Assembly: GCF_000214355.1 (NCBI RefSeq)
Contig: NC_015577.1
Coordinates: 1,878,453-1,942,452 of the forward strand
Direction of reading: 5' to 3'
DNA: 64,000 bases
DNA from: Leadbettera azotonutricia ZAS-9
Lineage (GTDB): Bacteria > Spirochaetota > Spirochaetia > Treponematales > Breznakiellaceae
Under the pieces are notes generated by a model that was not told the DNA's origin, ran no database searches, and saw only the letters and a list, made by a program, of their open reading frames with translations. This document shows positions 39,431-47,158 of this stretch, in pieces. Position numbers and translations under genes: made by a program. Positions within the stretch are counted from its first letter, which is position 1, and the number at the start of each line of letters is the position of its first letter.

Positions 39431-39544
39431 TTAGGTCTGTTCCTCGTCTTCATCTTTTTTATCGTCATCACCTTCTTCTTTTTCCTTTATTTCTTCATAC
39501 TCATCCCACTCGCTTACAGACAACGGAGGCGTACCCCAAATCAT
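39431..39544 (-). CDS. Very acidic 37-residue ORF
   Basis: A 37-residue frame (MIWGTPPLSVSEWDEYEEIK, then an Asp/Glu/Lys-rich tail ending DEDEEQT) with a good ribosome site (AAGGTGG) before ATG 39544. It lies between the transposase remnant and insertion sequence copy 2. The sequence is too ordered in codon use to be random, and it could be a small acidic protein or the end of a larger gene. Function unknown. Confidence 0.4.
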   Translation of the reverse strand: MIWGTPPLSVSEWDEYEEIKEKEEGDDDKKDEDEEQT

Positions 39545-39610
39545 ATCTTACCACCTTTTTCACGATTTATTATTTCAGAAACCTGTGAATACCTTAATAA
39601 TATAACAATA

Positions 39611-40827
39611 GAGCCGATTTCAAAATCAAGCCAAACAAGGCTTAAAGTAGTGTAGATATTTTTGCGCCGCCAAACATAGTACGGCAATCATCAAGACAAA
39701 AGTAACCTTGCGATTGCCTTTGACATATATTTTCCCCGGTATCAAATTGTCTTTTAAATGCGAATAGGCCCGTTCGACTGTCGTGCGAATTTTATACCGT
39801 TCCTGTTTCGCCGGATCAAGGGGTGCGCAGATTTTATCATTTCTGGAATTGGGATCGATAACGGGAACCCGGCGGTGACGGCGTATAAATTGTTTAATGT
39901 CTTTTGCGTCATAGGCCGCATCCATTACAGAATATAAATGTCTGACTTTCCCCATGGTCATTTTCTCCAGCAGTATCGCCGCCTGGCTGTCATGGACATT
40001 TGCCCCGCTTACAAAGGCGCTTGCCGGAAACCCTGTGTCGGTAACATCAAGATGTAATTTGTATCCTTTCCAATAACTCACCTTGCCCTGACTGTTTTTC
40101 TTGCAGCCCCAGGCGCATTCCTGGTTTAATTCCCTCGTGATTTCAGAAATATCCTTTTTGGCCTGTTGCGCAAGAACGGTTGGTTCTTTTATCGTTTTTG
40201 GAGCGTCTTTGGGCCTTCTTCCCCGCTTTTTAAGCGCTTTTGGGACTGTTCCTTTGGTTTTCTCCTTCGGACTTTCCCGGGATTCTATCGCGGTTGAATC
40301 CCGGCAGATATGGATAACCGGTAAATCTTTGTATGCCTGTTTTACTAATTCATCCAATATATCATTCAGTACATCCGCCTTACTGATATCGTTAAGACGC
40401 CGTGAAAATGTTGTCCTGCTGGGGACTTTTTTAAATCCGCAGAGCTGGCGTAGATTGGGGTCTGACCGTAATGTTTCCACAAGCGCCTTCATGTTCGGTA
40501 TGCCAAAATGGTTCACCGCAAAAAAGGCCCGGAAGAAATTCATATAATCATACGCCTTCCTTCCGACACCCCGGTAGGTATGAATCAGGCGAGGAGAGCA
40601 GCTTTCTATGACTTGCAGTATTAAGATAAAGTTCCTGTGTTCGCCGCCTAAATGTTCCTCGAAAAACTGCTGTAATTCATGGAACCCTTCAAAAAGACCT
40701 TGTTTCCCGCCGATGATTTGTGTTATGCTCTTCATATGAGGACTCTCCCTTTGATATTTTGGTGGTTCAAATTATCTTAGCGGGTTGTCCTCATTTTTTC
40801 AATCTATTTTGATTTTGAAATCGGCTC
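39611..40827 (-). mobile_element. Insertion sequence copy 2 (1217 bp, inverted)
   Basis: Same 19-bp ends as copy 1 (39611-39629 and 40809-40827), opposite orientation, equal length. The flanks are AATA on the left and ATTA on the right, so no matching 4-bp duplication is seen, unlike copy 1. Confidence 0.93.
39626..40735 (-). CDS. DDE transposase of insertion sequence copy 2
   Basis: A 369-residue IS4/IS5-type transposase equal to the copy at 30639-31748 but for one residue (Ala in TGFPASAF where copy 1 has Val). The frame is complete, with the same catalytic candidates (Asp in RDSTAIE, Asp in VMDAAYD, Glu in TTVERAY). With copy 1 in inverse orientation it makes recombination between the two possible, which would invert the 9 kb in between. 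Confidence 0.92.
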   Translation of the reverse strand: MKSITQIIGGKQGLFEGFHELQQFFEEHLGGEHRNFILILQVIESCSPRLIHTYRGVGRKAYDYMNFFRAFFAVNHFGIPNMKALVETLRSDPNLRQLCGFKKVPSRTTFSRRLNDISKADVLNDILDELVKQAYKDLPVIHICRDSTAIESRESPKEKTKGTVPKALKKRGRRPKDAPKTIKEPTVLAQQAKKDISEITRELNQECAWGCKKNSQGKVSYWKGYKLHLDVTDTGFPASAFVSGANVHDSQAAILLEKMTMGKVRHLYSVMDAAYDAKDIKQFIRRHRRVPVIDPNSRNDKICAPLDPAKQERYKIRTTVERAYSHLKDNLIPGKIYVKGNRKVTFVLMIAVLCLAAQKYLHYFKPCLA

Positions 40828-40967
40828 ATTAATAAAACAATAAAAAATACTATTCAAAAAAATGCTAACATATTCAACCGTCTACTTTTTCATACAGTTC
40901 TGAAAAGAGACTATTATCTTGAGTAAAATCTATTTATCTGTTATTTTGGTACTGATAGGATTATGGA

Positions 40968-41315
40968 ATGGACGGAATAAAAGAACGGATAAAACAAGTC
41001 AGGACGTTCCTGAATATCTCCCAACGGGAATTCTCTAAACGGATATTTATTAGCCCAACCTTACTAGGTGAAATTGAACTGGGAAACCGGAAAGTAAAAG
41101 ACAGAACAATTTTGTTAATTTCTACAGAATTTAACGTTAACAAAGATTGGTTATTAAATGGTGATGGTGATATGTTTTCGGTGCCGCCGCCTGATATTCA
41201 ACTTGAGAAATTAATTGATATATTTAAACAACTTGACAAACCGTTGAGAGATTATTTATTGGAACAATCGAAAGGGCTGTTGAAAATCCAAAAAGAGAAT
41301 ATAGATAAAGAATAA
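40968..41315 (+). CDS. XRE-family (phage repressor-like) regulator
   Basis: A 115-residue protein with an N-terminal HTH_3 domain: IKQVRTFLNISQREFSKRI, then TLLGEIELGNRKVK, and the phrase NVNKDWLLNGDGDMF typical of small cI-like repressors in which it closes the DNA-binding domain. The C-terminal 40 residues (LEKLIDIFKQLDKPLRDYLLEQ) are probably a helical dimer part. No peptidase domain is present. It is low in GC, lies alone at the right end of the accessory block and may be a remnant control gene of a mobile element. Confidence 0.85.
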   Translation: MDGIKERIKQVRTFLNISQREFSKRIFISPTLLGEIELGNRKVKDRTILLISTEFNVNKDWLLNGDGDMFSVPPPDIQLEKLIDIFKQLDKPLRDYLLEQSKGLLKIQKENIDKE

Positions 41316-41330
41316 TCTCAAGTGGGTCTA

Positions 41331-41375
41331 TTTTTTGCGGTTTTTTCAGATTAAGCTTTATTAGGAAGAAGAATT
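41331..41375 (+). repeat. 45-bp direct repeat, right copy
   Basis: Same as 30444-30488 but for one base (TTAGGAAG instead of TTAAGAAG). It lies 15 bases after the XRE gene stop. The following 155 bases to tmk contain a diverged tail (ACAAAGGACG, and CTTTGTGTCCTC at about 41466) and no gene I can support, only a short open stretch reading EELEKMLDCAYENSDADL near 41390-41445. Confidence 0.85.
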
Positions 41376-41531
41376 CCATACAAAGGACGGAAGAGCTGGA
41401 AAAAATGCTGGATTGTGCCTATGAGAATTCGGATGCTGACCTATGCTATCCACTTTTTCCCCTTCCTTTGTGTCCTCATGGCCCCCGAAGCTTTGCGGAA
41501 CTCAGGGGGAAAAAGCCCGGATCGGATCGTC

Positions 41532-42173
41532 TTATAATACAAATCCCTTGAATATCAGCATTTTCTGCAAGGCCCTCCAGACCAGCGCGGCAACTTCGCC
41601 GGGGCTTTTGGATGCGTCGATAATTTCGATCCTGACGCCCTGATCCCGGAAGCGGGGCAGCATGGCCTTGTAAAGGGAACGCACCCGGATTTGGAATTCC
41701 AGTTCTTCAAAAATATCCTTTGACGCCCTGGTTTCCATGCGTTTCTGGGCGGTTTCGGGGTCCAGATCAAAAAAGAATATGACTTCAGGGCAGGGGAAAT
41801 CCTTGTTGAGGTAAGAGGGAAGCTCCTCCCCGCAGGTGATACCCTGGTACACCAGGGAGGAGGGAATATAACGATCGGATACAACCAGTTCCCCCCTGGC
41901 GCAACGCTCTATAATGCCGTTTTTCTCGTAGAGATGCTCAGAACGGTCCGCCGCAAAAAGGCAGGCTATGGTCTCGGGCTTTAAGGCGGTTTCGTGCTTT
42001 AAGCCGCTGCGTATAATGCGCCCTATAGGGCTGTCAGTAGGCTCAAAAGTATCATAAAAGGAGGGAAGGCCCTTGCCGGCCAGGCTGAAATGCTCCTTGA
42101 GCAATTTTAGCTGGGTAGTGGTGCCAGAGCCGTCGCCGCCTTCAAAAACTGCAAAATTCGTTAGGATTTCCAT
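41532..42173 (-). CDS. tmk: Thymidylate kinase with altered P-loop
   Basis: A 213-residue dTMP kinase, making dTDP from dTMP and ATP. The family frame is clear: FEGGDGSG at the start, FEPTDSPIGRIIR, FAADRSEHL, VSDRYIPSSLVYQG and FFFDLDPETAQKRM. The P-loop reads G-G-D-G-S-G-T-T-T-Q, so the universal Walker A lysine (position 18) is threonine; the codon is ACC, far from a single-base change of AAA/AAG to an error. A possible replacement lysine or arginine in the lid (ETRASKDIFEELEFQIRVR) cannot be judged from sequence alone. Convergent or isolated; no operon partner. Confidence 0.88.
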   Translation of the reverse strand: MEILTNFAVFEGGDGSGTTTQLKLLKEHFSLAGKGLPSFYDTFEPTDSPIGRIIRSGLKHETALKPETIACLFAADRSEHLYEKNGIIERCARGELVVSDRYIPSSLVYQGITCGEELPSYLNKDFPCPEVIFFFDLDPETAQKRMETRASKDIFEELEFQIRVRSLYKAMLPRFRDQGVRIEIIDASKSPGEVAALVWRALQKMLIFKGFVL

Positions 42174-42239
42174 AGCTGGTTAATCTTATCATAGCTTGTG
42201 ATCCGTATTTCTGCTATACTGTGAACCAGGAGATTGAAA

Positions 42240-42549
42240 GTGACAGAGGCAATAAAACTTGACGAGCATTATACCTATGCTGACCTCCTGACCTGGGACG
42301 ACCTATGAGATGCCTTCTACCGCGAGCATAGACGCTGTTTATAAACTCAACAAGTACCAGAAGGCCAAAGTCAGGGAATACTGGATAATTGATCCGGACA
42401 ACAAGATCCTTTTACGTTATACTCTGGAAAAAGAAACCTACTCCCTCAGCCAGTACGAATTTGACAAGCCCGTGCCGGTCGCAATCCTCCCTGACTGCGC
42501 CATTGATCTGGGCGCAGCATACGCAGATCAGGAGATGTCCAGACGCTAG
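42240..42549 (+). pseudogene. Uma2-family endonuclease-like gene, internally deleted
   Basis: From GTG 42240 (after AGGAG) the frame reads TEAIKLDEHYTYADLLTWDD and then stops; in the next frame from about 42307 the C-terminal half of the same family follows: STASIDAVYKLNKYQKAKV, EYWIIDPDNKILLRY, ending at 42549. About 80 residues between the two, with part of the PD-(D/E)xK nuclease site, are missing and the frame is shifted. Uma2 proteins are common in spirochaetes and cyanobacteria in many copies; this one is dead. Confidence 0.75.
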
Positions 42550-42606
42550 ATATGGTCAAGTCCCATAACTCATTGCCCAAGAGGGGCAAGGTAGTCGATA
42601 CTGATA

Positions 42607-45600
42607 ATGGAGGAATGGGCCTTTTTGGAACTGAAATTCGGGGGAGGGAGCTGGAAGGCGAACACCCTCATAAGGACAGGCGTATTTTTTCTCAGCTTTT
42701 CGGCTATGGTGGTCCTTACCTCCCTGGTGCTGCGCCCCATTCAGTCAACCATGATCGCTGCTATGGAGGGTTTAAGGGACGGTTTAATCACTCGGGTTGA
42801 GGTTTTTACCGGCCGCACCTTGGTTTACGGTTCCCTGGGGCCTTCGATCTTTGGAACTCTGGACTTACGGGATGTAAAGATACTGCGTGATGACGGCACA
42901 AGCATCCTGTCTGTTTCGCGGCTCAGGCTGTCTTATTCGCTCCTTAACCTTCTCCAGGGCAAAATCAGCGAAGCCTTCAATTCTGTCCGGGTTGACCGGC
43001 CTATCCTGACTCTGGACTTCGAAAAAGATCAGGATTTGAAACGTCTTTTCGCCCAGCCAAGCCAGGATGAACGGCCGGCGAATTTTTCATCATTATTGCC
43101 TGAAAATTTCCAGATACGCCTTAGAAACGGTGAATCGGAATTCATGAGCAGCCCCGGAACAGATTCTGTTCCCTGGAATTTTAAACTTCAAAACCTGGGG
43201 CTGGATGTATCTTTGCGCAAAGGCCGCATTGTCTTCCAGGGAAAATGGAATGCCCGGGGCGAATTGAATATGGGGGCGCCTTCGCCTTCCCTGAATGCTG
43301 CCATGAACGCCAGGGTTAATGGGGAATACTCCTGGGTGGATGGGGAGGGCAGGGGGAATTTTGTCATCCCCTCCCTGGCAGGGAATTCTTTCAGGCTTAA
43401 GCCGCTTTCGGTGAGCATAGTTTTCAGGGATCAAAAATTCGAAGTCAGGAAGATTTATGACAAGTCCCCTATGGATTTGGCTTTTACCTATGACCTGGAG
43501 GAGGAAAAGCTTGCCGCTTTTTTCGGATGCGAAAATTTTTCGCTTCAGGATCTTGTCACCCTTACCGGTGCATGGAAGGATTACAACAGCTGGGCATTGC
43601 TCAGGCTTTCGGGCAAGGCCTCCCTTGAAAAAACCGGCGCCCAGGGCCCTCCTGTATACGATTTTGATCTTTCGGGTCTCATACCTGCCCGGTCGCCCAT
43701 TGGGGCAGCCTCTGTTGCCATAAAGGGCAACGGAGATGAAAAAGCCGTATCGATTGAGGAACTGGCTGTAAATTCATCCAGGGGCAATATTCGCTTCGAC
43801 GGGAAACTGGACTATAATCCCCTCACCCCTACGGGAAACCTTGTGGTTTCCGAACTTGGCCTGGCAGGCACCGAAGCTCCCCATGAAAAGCTCAATGCTG
43901 CTTTTTCCATTTATTCAAGCGGTCAGAAGATTAGCTTTTTTGGCGAGAATCTCAGCGCCGGGAACCTGACCTTGTCGGGCCTGGATGGTTCTGTGATCCA
44001 TGAAAAAGACGGGCTTACCTTTGCCTTGTCCGCCATGAGGTTTAAAGAATTGGATTCCTACGGGGATGTGCGCTTGAGCAGTTTTTCCCTTGACGGATCT
44101 GTCGATTATGATCCGCGCCATATACAGGCCAGCCTCAGGCTGGATTCGTTTTCCGTAAGGGACATACTGGAATTGCTAAAGCCCCTGGGAACAACCCTGC
44201 CGATCATTTCACTAAGCGCGGTGGACGATCTTTCTGTGACCACGGAAATTTTCTTTACCACCGATTATGAGCACATGCTCTACAATGCCCCCCGTTTTGT
44301 GGCTGCTTATGAAGGCCCCAGGGACATTTTGGCCATCACCTCCCTTTCGGGGACGGATCGGAGGTTCGAGCTTGAAGAGGGCCGCATCAGCTGGGGGGGC
44401 GGCGAGGCCGAGCTTTCGGCTTTTGCCGATTTTTCAAATCCCGACGATATTTCATTCTCCCTCCAGACCAACCACAAGGATCTGATTTATTTCCTGGAAG
44501 GATCTGTCCTGGACAGGAGATCCCTGAGCATAAGGGGGTCCTATGGCTTCCAGGCCTATCTCAGCGCAGCGGGCATGGGTTCTTATTCGGGCTATGTGCA
44601 GGGGGAAAACATTCCCATACCTTCAGGGGATCAGAACGCCCTCCTTTCGTTTATGGCTTCCCTCCGCTACGATTCCCTTGACCTCTGGTCCGCGGATCTG
44701 GATCGCTTTGAAATAAGCGATATAGCGGCGCCGGGTTCTTCTTACGCTTCCCTGCGCTTGTCGGGTCTGGCGGATCAGGACGGGGCCCGAATTTCCAATT
44801 TATTGTACGACGATGGCAGGGGTGCCCTTTCAGGCATTTTGTCCCTTGATTGGGACAAGGGATACCAAAATTTGAGGCTTCTGGCAACAGTTTTTGATAC
44901 CCAGGGGAAAGAGCATTACGATCTGTCCGCTTCTTATAATGACAAAACCCTTGGCCTTTTTCTGAAAGGGGAAGGCATGCAGCTTGCCCGCATTGCCCAA
45001 AATGCATACGGGGCGGTAGCCGCAGGGAACGCAAGCTTGTCATGGAGGACAGGCTCCGAATTCGAAGCCCAGGTTGATCTCGATTCCCTTGTGTTCCGCT
45101 TAAACGATACCGATGTCAGGGTCGAGGCCAGCGCATCGTTGAACCCGAATGTGTTCTTCCTGGACAAGTTCACCCTGAATTACAGCGGCCTGGAAGGGAC
45201 TATGCCCTATTTCAGGGTAGACCGCCGTGCCAGCCTGGCGGAGGTCCGGGCAGAGCTGCATGGTGCTCTTGCAGGCAGGGGCCTTGATATTTCCCTCAGG
45301 GGGCAGGCTGAATTCCAGCCCCTGGCTTCCTGGTTCAATATAGAGGATGCCCTGGATTCAATCTCGGGCTCTATTGCCATGGACACAGCCCGCTATGATA
45401 CCTTCGAGGCCGACGAGCCTTTCAGCTTTGCCTTTTCGTCTGTCCGAAACGAGGCAGGCCCTCAAATTGCTGTTTCGGGAGGGCCCAGGAATATGATACG
45501 ATTCAGGTATTCCTCTGTCCCGGGCAGCAGGGGGGGCGACTTTTACGCAGCCCTCTCAAGCCCATCCCCGGTGCGGGGGGCTTTTATCGGGAACATCAGT

Positions 45601-47100
45601 GCCGGCGAAATCGACGCCCAGGTTTCGGATCTCTATGTGGATATGGGGACCCTTTGGGGGTTCATCCCTCCTGATTTTGTGGTGGCCTTCCCCGGAGGCA
45701 TTGTAACCGGGGCCATACATATAGCAGGGCCTTTGAGCGATCCGGAATTTTACGGTTCAGCCAGGGCAACCAGCCTGAAAATTCTGGTGCCCCAGTTCAT
45801 TGCAGCGCCTATACGGCCTGTGCCGGTGGCCATCGCCCTGAACGGCAATGAGATGTCTTTTGGCCCCGTGGATGCTGCTGTCGGGAATGGCTCAGGGTTG
45901 GTTTCGGCATGGTTCCGTTTTGACCGCTGGATACCCAACATTTTCAATATGGATATCGTGGTGCCCCAGGAAAAAGCCATCCCCTTTGGCCTCGATATTT
46001 CCGGCATTCTTGCCCACGGCCTGGCTGCAGGGCATCTCAATCTGGATATGCAGGACATGATCTTTACGGTTTCAGGGGATCTTACAGCCCAAAATACCGA
46101 GATCAGCCTTAACGGCGATGAGCTGGCCGCCATGGAGACTGCAAGCCTTCAGCCCCATACTTCAAGCATATCCACCCTGATAGACATAACCATAAAAACA
46201 GGCAGACGGGTGGAATTTTTCTGGCCCAGCGCTGATTTTCCTGTTCTGCAGGCCTATACGGACATGGGGACGGGCATACATATCACCAGCGACGCTGTTT
46301 CGCGGCGTTTTACCCTGCAGGGTGATGTCAAACTCCGAAGCGGCGAGATTTTCTACCTGGAGCGGAATTTCTATCTCCGGGAAGGCACCCTGTTCTTCAA
46401 CGAAAGCGAGCTCCAGTTTGATCCGCGAATATCCGCCAGGGCGGAAATCCGCGATCAGGGGGAGGAAGGGCCTGTAACCATATCCATGCTCATCGATTAT
46501 GCTCCCCTAAAGTCCTTTACCCCCCGTTTCGAGTCCAACCCGCCCCTTTCGCAGCTTGAAATCTTCTCCATGCTGGGGCAGAACCCCCAGGGGGCTTCGG
46601 ATCAAACGAACCAGCGGAATATACTGATTTCGGCCAGCGCCGACGCCCTTACCCAGTTTGCGGTTACAAGGCGGTTTCAGCGGGTAGTGAGGAACTTCCT
46701 TGGGCTGGACATGTTCTCCGTGCGTACCCAGGTGCTGCAAAACATGGTTTTCCAGGCTGCAGGCTTCAACAATGGGTCGAATACCCCCTCCACCGGCAGC
46801 GGAACAGGCACTACGGGAGAAGAAACTATGCCCGGAGAGCGCCGTGCCGGTAACTATTTCGATAACACTACTGTTTTCTTAGGTAAATACATTGGATCGG
46901 ATATATTTGTCCAATCCTTGTTTTCGTGGCGTTATGATGAGACAAAGCAAACCTGGGGGGGCATCAGGTTTGAACCCGAGATAGGCCTGGAAATGAAGAA
47001 CCCGCTCTTTAATATCCAGCTTAATATTTTGCCCCTTCACCCGGAAAACTGGTTCATTGACGATGTTTCTTTTACCTTTACATGGAGGAGATCCTTCTAG
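42607..47100 (+). CDS. tamB: TamB-like (DUF490) inner-membrane to outer-membrane bridge protein
   Basis: A 1497-residue AsmA/TamB-type protein. A single N-terminal membrane anchor (TGVFFLSFSAMVVLTSLVL) is followed by a very long repeating beta-taco body and the C-terminal DUF490/TamB domain (VKLRSGEIFYLERNFYLREGTLFFNE, ISARAEIRD, SNPPLSQLEIFSMLG, SADALTQFAVTRRFQRVVRNFLGLD). Such proteins form hydrophobic grooves that carry phospholipids between membranes and, with TamA or BamA, help assemble barrels. It stands 58 bases before bamA. A Thr/Gly/Ser-rich insert (TPSTGSGTGTTGE) lies in the TamB domain. ATG 42607 has no ribosome site; GGAGGA right after it would suit TTG 42625. Confidence 0.88.
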   Translation: MEEWAFLELKFGGGSWKANTLIRTGVFFLSFSAMVVLTSLVLRPIQSTMIAAMEGLRDGLITRVEVFTGRTLVYGSLGPSIFGTLDLRDVKILRDDGTSILSVSRLRLSYSLLNLLQGKISEAFNSVRVDRPILTLDFEKDQDLKRLFAQPSQDERPANFSSLLPENFQIRLRNGESEFMSSPGTDSVPWNFKLQNLGLDVSLRKGRIVFQGKWNARGELNMGAPSPSLNAAMNARVNGEYSWVDGEGRGNFVIPSLAGNSFRLKPLSVSIVFRDQKFEVRKIYDKSPMDLAFTYDLEEEKLAAFFGCENFSLQDLVTLTGAWKDYNSWALLRLSGKASLEKTGAQGPPVYDFDLSGLIPARSPIGAASVAIKGNGDEKAVSIEELAVNSSRGNIRFDGKLDYNPLTPTGNLVVSELGLAGTEAPHEKLNAAFSIYSSGQKISFFGENLSAGNLTLSGLDGSVIHEKDGLTFALSAMRFKELDSYGDVRLSSFSLDGSVDYDPRHIQASLRLDSFSVRDILELLKPLGTTLPIISLSAVDDLSVTTEIFFTTDYEHMLYNAPRFVAAYEGPRDILAITSLSGTDRRFELEEGRISWGGGEAELSAFADFSNPDDISFSLQTNHKDLIYFLEGSVLDRRSLSIRGSYGFQAYLSAAGMGSYSGYVQGENIPIPSGDQNALLSFMASLRYDSLDLWSADLDRFEISDIAAPGSSYASLRLSGLADQDGARISNLLYDDGRGALSGILSLDWDKGYQNLRLLATVFDTQGKEHYDLSASYNDKTLGLFLKGEGMQLARIAQNAYGAVAAGNASLSWRTGSEFEAQVDLDSLVFRLNDTDVRVEASASLNPNVFFLDKFTLNYSGLEGTMPYFRVDRRASLAEVRAELHGALAGRGLDISLRGQAEFQPLASWFNIEDALDSISGSIAMDTARYDTFEADEPFSFAFSSVRNEAGPQIAVSGGPRNMIRFRYSSVPGSRGGDFYAALSSPSPVRGAFIGNISAGEIDAQVSDLYVDMGTLWGFIPPDFVVAFPGGIVTGAIHIAGPLSDPEFYGSARATSLKILVPQFIAAPIRPVPVAIALNGNEMSFGPVDAAVGNGSGLVSAWFRFDRWIPNIFNMDIVVPQEKAIPFGLDISGILAHGLAAGHLNLDMQDMIFTVSGDLTAQNTEISLNGDELAAMETASLQPHTSSISTLIDITIKTGRRVEFFWPSADFPVLQAYTDMGTGIHITSDAVSRRFTLQGDVKLRSGEIFYLERNFYLREGTLFFNESELQFDPRISARAEIRDQGEEGPVTISMLIDYAPLKSFTPRFESNPPLSQLEIFSMLGQNPQGASDQTNQRNILISASADALTQFAVTRRFQRVVRNFLGLDMFSVRTQVLQNMVFQAAGFNNGSNTPSTGSGTGTTGEETMPGERRAGNYFDNTTVFLGKYIGSDIFVQSLFSWRYDETKQTWGGIRFEPEIGLEMKNPLFNIQLNILPLHPENWFIDDVSFTFTWRRSF

Positions 47101-47134
47101 CAGGGGTAGGTTTCCTTAATTATTGTTTTTCTGG

Positions 47135-47140
47135 TATAGT
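47135..47140 (+). promoter_or_regulatory. Possible -10 element before bamA
   Basis: TATAGT stands 18 bases before the bamA ATG, with a weak TTCCTT at 17-base spacing (47112-47117). It could give bamA a promoter of its own in addition to read-through from tamB. Confidence 0.4.
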
Positions 47141-47158
47141 CAGAATGAAGGAGCTTAG

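Noticed and set aside
30547-40827. A composite transposon made by the two inverse insertion sequences
   Set aside because: Copy 1 has its own TTAA duplication on both sides, so it entered alone; the outer flanks of the pair do not match.
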